A stretch of DNA of 32,044 bases, taken from assembly GCA_003427395.1 (NCBI GenBank), contig BFEA01000258.1, positions 1,313,362-1,345,405 of the forward strand. Direction: 5' to 3'. Made by a program: the position numbers and the translations under genes. The notes beneath the pieces are model-generated. The model searched no databases, was not told the DNA's origin, and saw only the letters and a program-made list of their open reading frames with translations. Source of the DNA: Chara braunii (Eukaryota; Streptophyta; Charophyceae; Charales; Characeae). Numbering within the stretch: position 1 is the first letter of the stretch; each line of letters begins with the position of its first letter. Of the stretch, positions 30,106-32,044 are shown in pieces.

Positions 30106-30238
30106 CTCCTCCTTCTTCTTCTTCCTTCTTCTTCTTCCTCCTTCTTCTTCTTCTTCCTCCTTCTTCTTCTTCTTCCTCCTTCTTCTTCTTCTTCCTCCTT
30201 CTTCTTCTTCTTCCTCCTTCTTCTTCTTCTTCCTCCTC
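30106..30238. repeat. TTC-rich minisatellite, 19-bp unit
   Basis: Repeated CCTCC followed by TTC units, regular at 19 bp from about 30140 to 30236. Because 19 is not a multiple of three, any frame through it cycles Ser, Phe and Leu runs; predicted proteins here are not real. Confidence 0.9.
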
Positions 30239-30503
30239 CGCTGTCCTTCTTCTTCCTCCCACCAGCGCTGCTCCGCTGCCTCTCTCTAGCGCAGCTTGCC
30301 TAGCGCTGCTCTGGGCGCCGCTCCAAATGCCGACCTCCAACCGCTGGACCGACAAATGAGGCGGAGCTCCTTGCTCCGCCCACTGATATAGCGGCCTGGT
30401 TGCCTCTTGGGCGGTGACTTCCAGGCCGCTCGGCCTCCCAAGCAACCGGTGTGCCTCCGCTTTCGGAGGGAAACATCATTGCAGACCCTGAAACCTCCCG
30501 CAC

Positions 30504-30541
30504 CTGTCTCTTATACACATCTAGATGTGTATAAGAGACAG
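30504..30541. other. Nextera mate-pair junction adapter (synthetic)
   Basis: The 19-bp Tn5 mosaic end CTGTCTCTTATACACATCT is followed immediately by its exact reverse complement, 38 bp in all. This is the circularisation junction of Nextera mate-pair libraries, not genomic DNA. Its translation gives the well-known artefact peptide SYTHLDVYKRQ on both strands. Sequence on either side may have been joined artificially. Confidence 0.98.
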
Positions 30542-30991
30542 GCCCCGACGGGGTCACACACACACTCAAGCACTCAGTCAGGCACGCATTCATCACCCAG
30601 GCACGCCAACCACATACAGGCACGCACTCAGACCCAACACAACCCACTCAACAGGCAGGGGACTTAGTACGGCATGCATTCCATGAGCAAACTCAGAAAT
30701 CAGCTGTCTGTTACAGTCCGTGTGATGACGGGTCATTACACAGCCCCTCTTTGGGAATAGATGTATTACTGACTCCCACAGCAGAGTGTTTATGAGTACG
30801 GACCATCCATGGAAGGGTTGGGTTAACCAAGTGGTCATGAGGCCCTGAGATATTATTTGGGACCAGAGCAGCAGGGGGAATTGGATCACCACGGAGAACC
30901 TCAGGGAAAGGGTCAACCATTGTCAAAACCTGGGGGAGGCCTTGGACACCCTGATATTTTTGATCCTGCTCAACTGGGTACAAATCATAAA

Positions 30992-31022
30992 AAAGGGCCC
31001 TACCTTGCAGGAAGGGCCCTTT
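30992..31022. repeat. 9-bp perfect inverted repeat in the LINE
   Basis: AAAGGGCCC (30992-31000) and GGGCCCTTT (31014-31022) with a 13-nt loop; each arm contains the palindrome GGGCCC. The LINE frame decays just after it. Confidence 0.8.
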
Positions 31023-31098
31023 GTGGGTGGCCCTTAGAGGAGAGCCGGGCAGGGCCAGTAGCGTGATCGATAGCCACCCTAATGGCAACGCCTTAATC

Positions 31099-31113
31099 AA
31101 CCCTAAACCCTAA
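31099..31113. repeat. Telobox-like CCCTAAA units
   Basis: AACCCTAAACCCTAA holds two units of the plant-type telomere repeat (TTTAGGG on the other strand). Too short to be an interstitial telomere with confidence. Confidence 0.4.
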
Positions 31114-31460
31114 TACAAAACTGCAACAGACTCGTCAGGACCTCTTTGGACGAGGTCAGGTGGGTGCACAGGTCAGGGGCTTTTAGGATCAGGGTGCTCC
31201 GGGACCGGGAACACAGGGTGGCATTCCACCTGGAACCCCCCCTGGGAAAACTCCCCTTCGATCCAGAAATGTGGGCATGGACGCCCCTCAGCTGTGAGGG
31301 CAGAACGGTCACTCTCCACCTCCATTGAATACAGGTTAAGTCTCTCCACAGAATGTTGTGTCCTCTAGTAGATTTAAAAGAAAAGTTGATTCACAGATGG
31401 ATGCGCCACCTTAAGGTAGGGAGGGACGACCAGAGATCGTTCAAATGGTTCTCCGGAACC

Positions 31461-31522
31461 GGGGCGAAACCGGCCAAATTAGCCTCGCTGCGGGGCGAAG
31501 CCGGCCAAAGTAGCCTTGCTGC
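31461..31522. repeat. 31-bp tandem duplication in the LINE
   Basis: Units at 31461-31491 and 31492-31522, both starting GGGGCGAARCCGGCCAAA. The second copy differs at a few positions. Since 31 is not a multiple of three, it breaks the LINE frame just before the zinc-binding domain. Confidence 0.92.
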
Positions 31523-32044
31523 AGTGGCGAATATATCACCGCTGCCTTTCGACAAACGATTGGTTAACTGATAGAACATCTCTGGAGCAGCGTGGCCTGG
31601 CTTCACCATGGTGCAAGCGCTGCAGTGGTGGTTTTCCCGCCCAGAATATCCCAGAGACCATAGAACAAATCTTCTTGCAGTGCCCGGGCTCTGTCTGGGC
31701 ATGGAGATGGCACGGGGCAACAATGGCCCTCGGGATGGAAGGTAATCTTGTGTGGGGTCTGGCCACAGACCCAAGACAGGCCCTTTGTAGCTAACTTGCT
31801 TGACCTGGGTAGAAAAGCGGTCCTCTGGGGCCTGGGCCATTTGGCTCAGGCGCTGCACGTTAGAGACGGAGGGCGCGCGCCTGCGCCCTGGAGGGGAAGG
31901 AATTCATAAAGATATAATGAAACAGCACATCGAAACCGGAATACAAGTCCAATGGCAAAATGTAAAGGAAAAAAAGATGGCTTCTTTGAACAAAAAATCA
32001 CACATCAGGACACAAATTAAAAAATTCTGCAATGACTAGCTGTT

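Larger units (their letters stand above)
29541..30744. mobile_element. Probable solo LTR inserted in the LINE
   Basis: The element at 29545-30740 starts TGTTATGACCCG and ends CGGGTCATTACA, inverted ends matching at 11 of 12 positions with TG..CA termini. CAGC on both sides (29541-29544, 30741-30744) is a 4-bp target duplication. Removing the element and one CAGC would leave the LINE frame continuous across the site. No gag or pol is inside, and its length (1196 bp) is close to the chromovirus LTR, which also has a TGTTATGACC terminus, so a solo LTR of a related family is likely. Its interior holds GAA/TTC repeats and the adapter sequence. Confidence 0.65.
30745..31910 (+). pseudogene. LINE ORF2, piece 3: C-terminus with RVT zinc-binding domain
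   Basis: Plus strand, in frame with piece 2 across the solo LTR. It reads RVFMSTDHPWKGWVNQVVM, then DIIWDQSSRGNWIT and NLGEALDTL. Several stops follow (31030-31100), then LDEVRWVHRSGAFRIRVL and KLPFDPEMWAW. A 31-bp duplication shifts the frame near 31461-31522. After it comes the zinc-binding domain typical of LINE reverse transcriptases (LQWRIYHRCLSTNDWLTDR, WCKRC, then ETIEQIFLQC). The His expected before IFLQC is Gln, so zinc binding is probably lost. Weak LINE-like sequence continues to about 31910 and possibly to the window end. Confidence 0.86.

Noticed and set aside
29978-30445. Ser/Phe/Leu and Glu/Lys/Arg-rich frames over the TTC minisatellite
   Set aside because: Low-complexity translation of a 19-bp repeat, with no protein features on either side.
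30300-30667. Open frames on both strands containing SYTHLDVYKRQ
   Set aside because: They translate the Nextera junction adapter, a known contamination peptide.

Overview
This window looks like repeat-dense nuclear DNA from a large eukaryotic genome. A green-lineage host (land plant or streptophyte alga) is my best guess. The supports are a chromodomain-bearing Ty3/gypsy element with an initiator-Met tRNA primer site, a LINE ending in an RVT-type zinc-binding domain of the kind common in plants, two CCCTAAA units (plant-type telomere motif), and abundant microsatellites. None of these is decisive. I found no intact host gene, no rRNA and no CRISPR. Nearly all recognisable protein sequence is decayed retrotransposon.

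Layout. 1-12457: a (GA)n microsatellite, then low-information DNA holding a 160-bp tandem repeat (3799-4273), a degenerate tRNA-like sequence (4895-4963, minus), a cluster of degenerate repeats around a CATAAGATTGG core (5033-5911), AT-rich repeats near 6.1-6.5 kb, and two diverged copies of one long repeat (about 7840-8262 and 10680-11178) that may be relic LTRs. 12458-12597: a short poly(A)-tailed retroposon with 21-bp target-site duplications. 12824-12989: an assembly gap in a GT-rich microsatellite. 13021-21617: a full-length but dead Ty3/gypsy chromovirus on the minus strand, with two LTRs of about 1.16 kb, an initiator-Met primer site, a 1.45-kb leader, gag, protease, reverse transcriptase, RNase H remnant, integrase and chromodomain. 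It sits inside the GT/GC microsatellite. 21618-25251: microsatellites, T-tracts, two imperfect inverted repeats and two more retroposon copies. 25252-31910: one LINE ORF2 pseudogene on the plus strand in three collinear pieces (reverse transcriptase; connector; C-terminal zinc-binding region). It is split by a 2.3-kb poly(A)-tailed insertion on the minus strand and by a 1.2-kb probable solo LTR with 12-bp inverted ends.

How the parts relate. The LINE is the oldest recognisable layer at the right end. The 2.3-kb retroposon and the solo LTR landed in it, and tandem duplications of 225 bp and 31 bp changed it further. The short retroposon family shares its 3' region with the 2.3-kb insertion and carries a conserved hairpin whose stem shows a compensatory change between copies. 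This family is the best candidate for something not already described.

Caution: bases 30504-30541 are exactly two Tn5 mosaic ends head to head, which is the Nextera mate-pair junction adapter. This is synthetic sequence left in the assembly. N bases at 3852-3871, 12498, 12824-12989 and 24085 mark other uncertain places.
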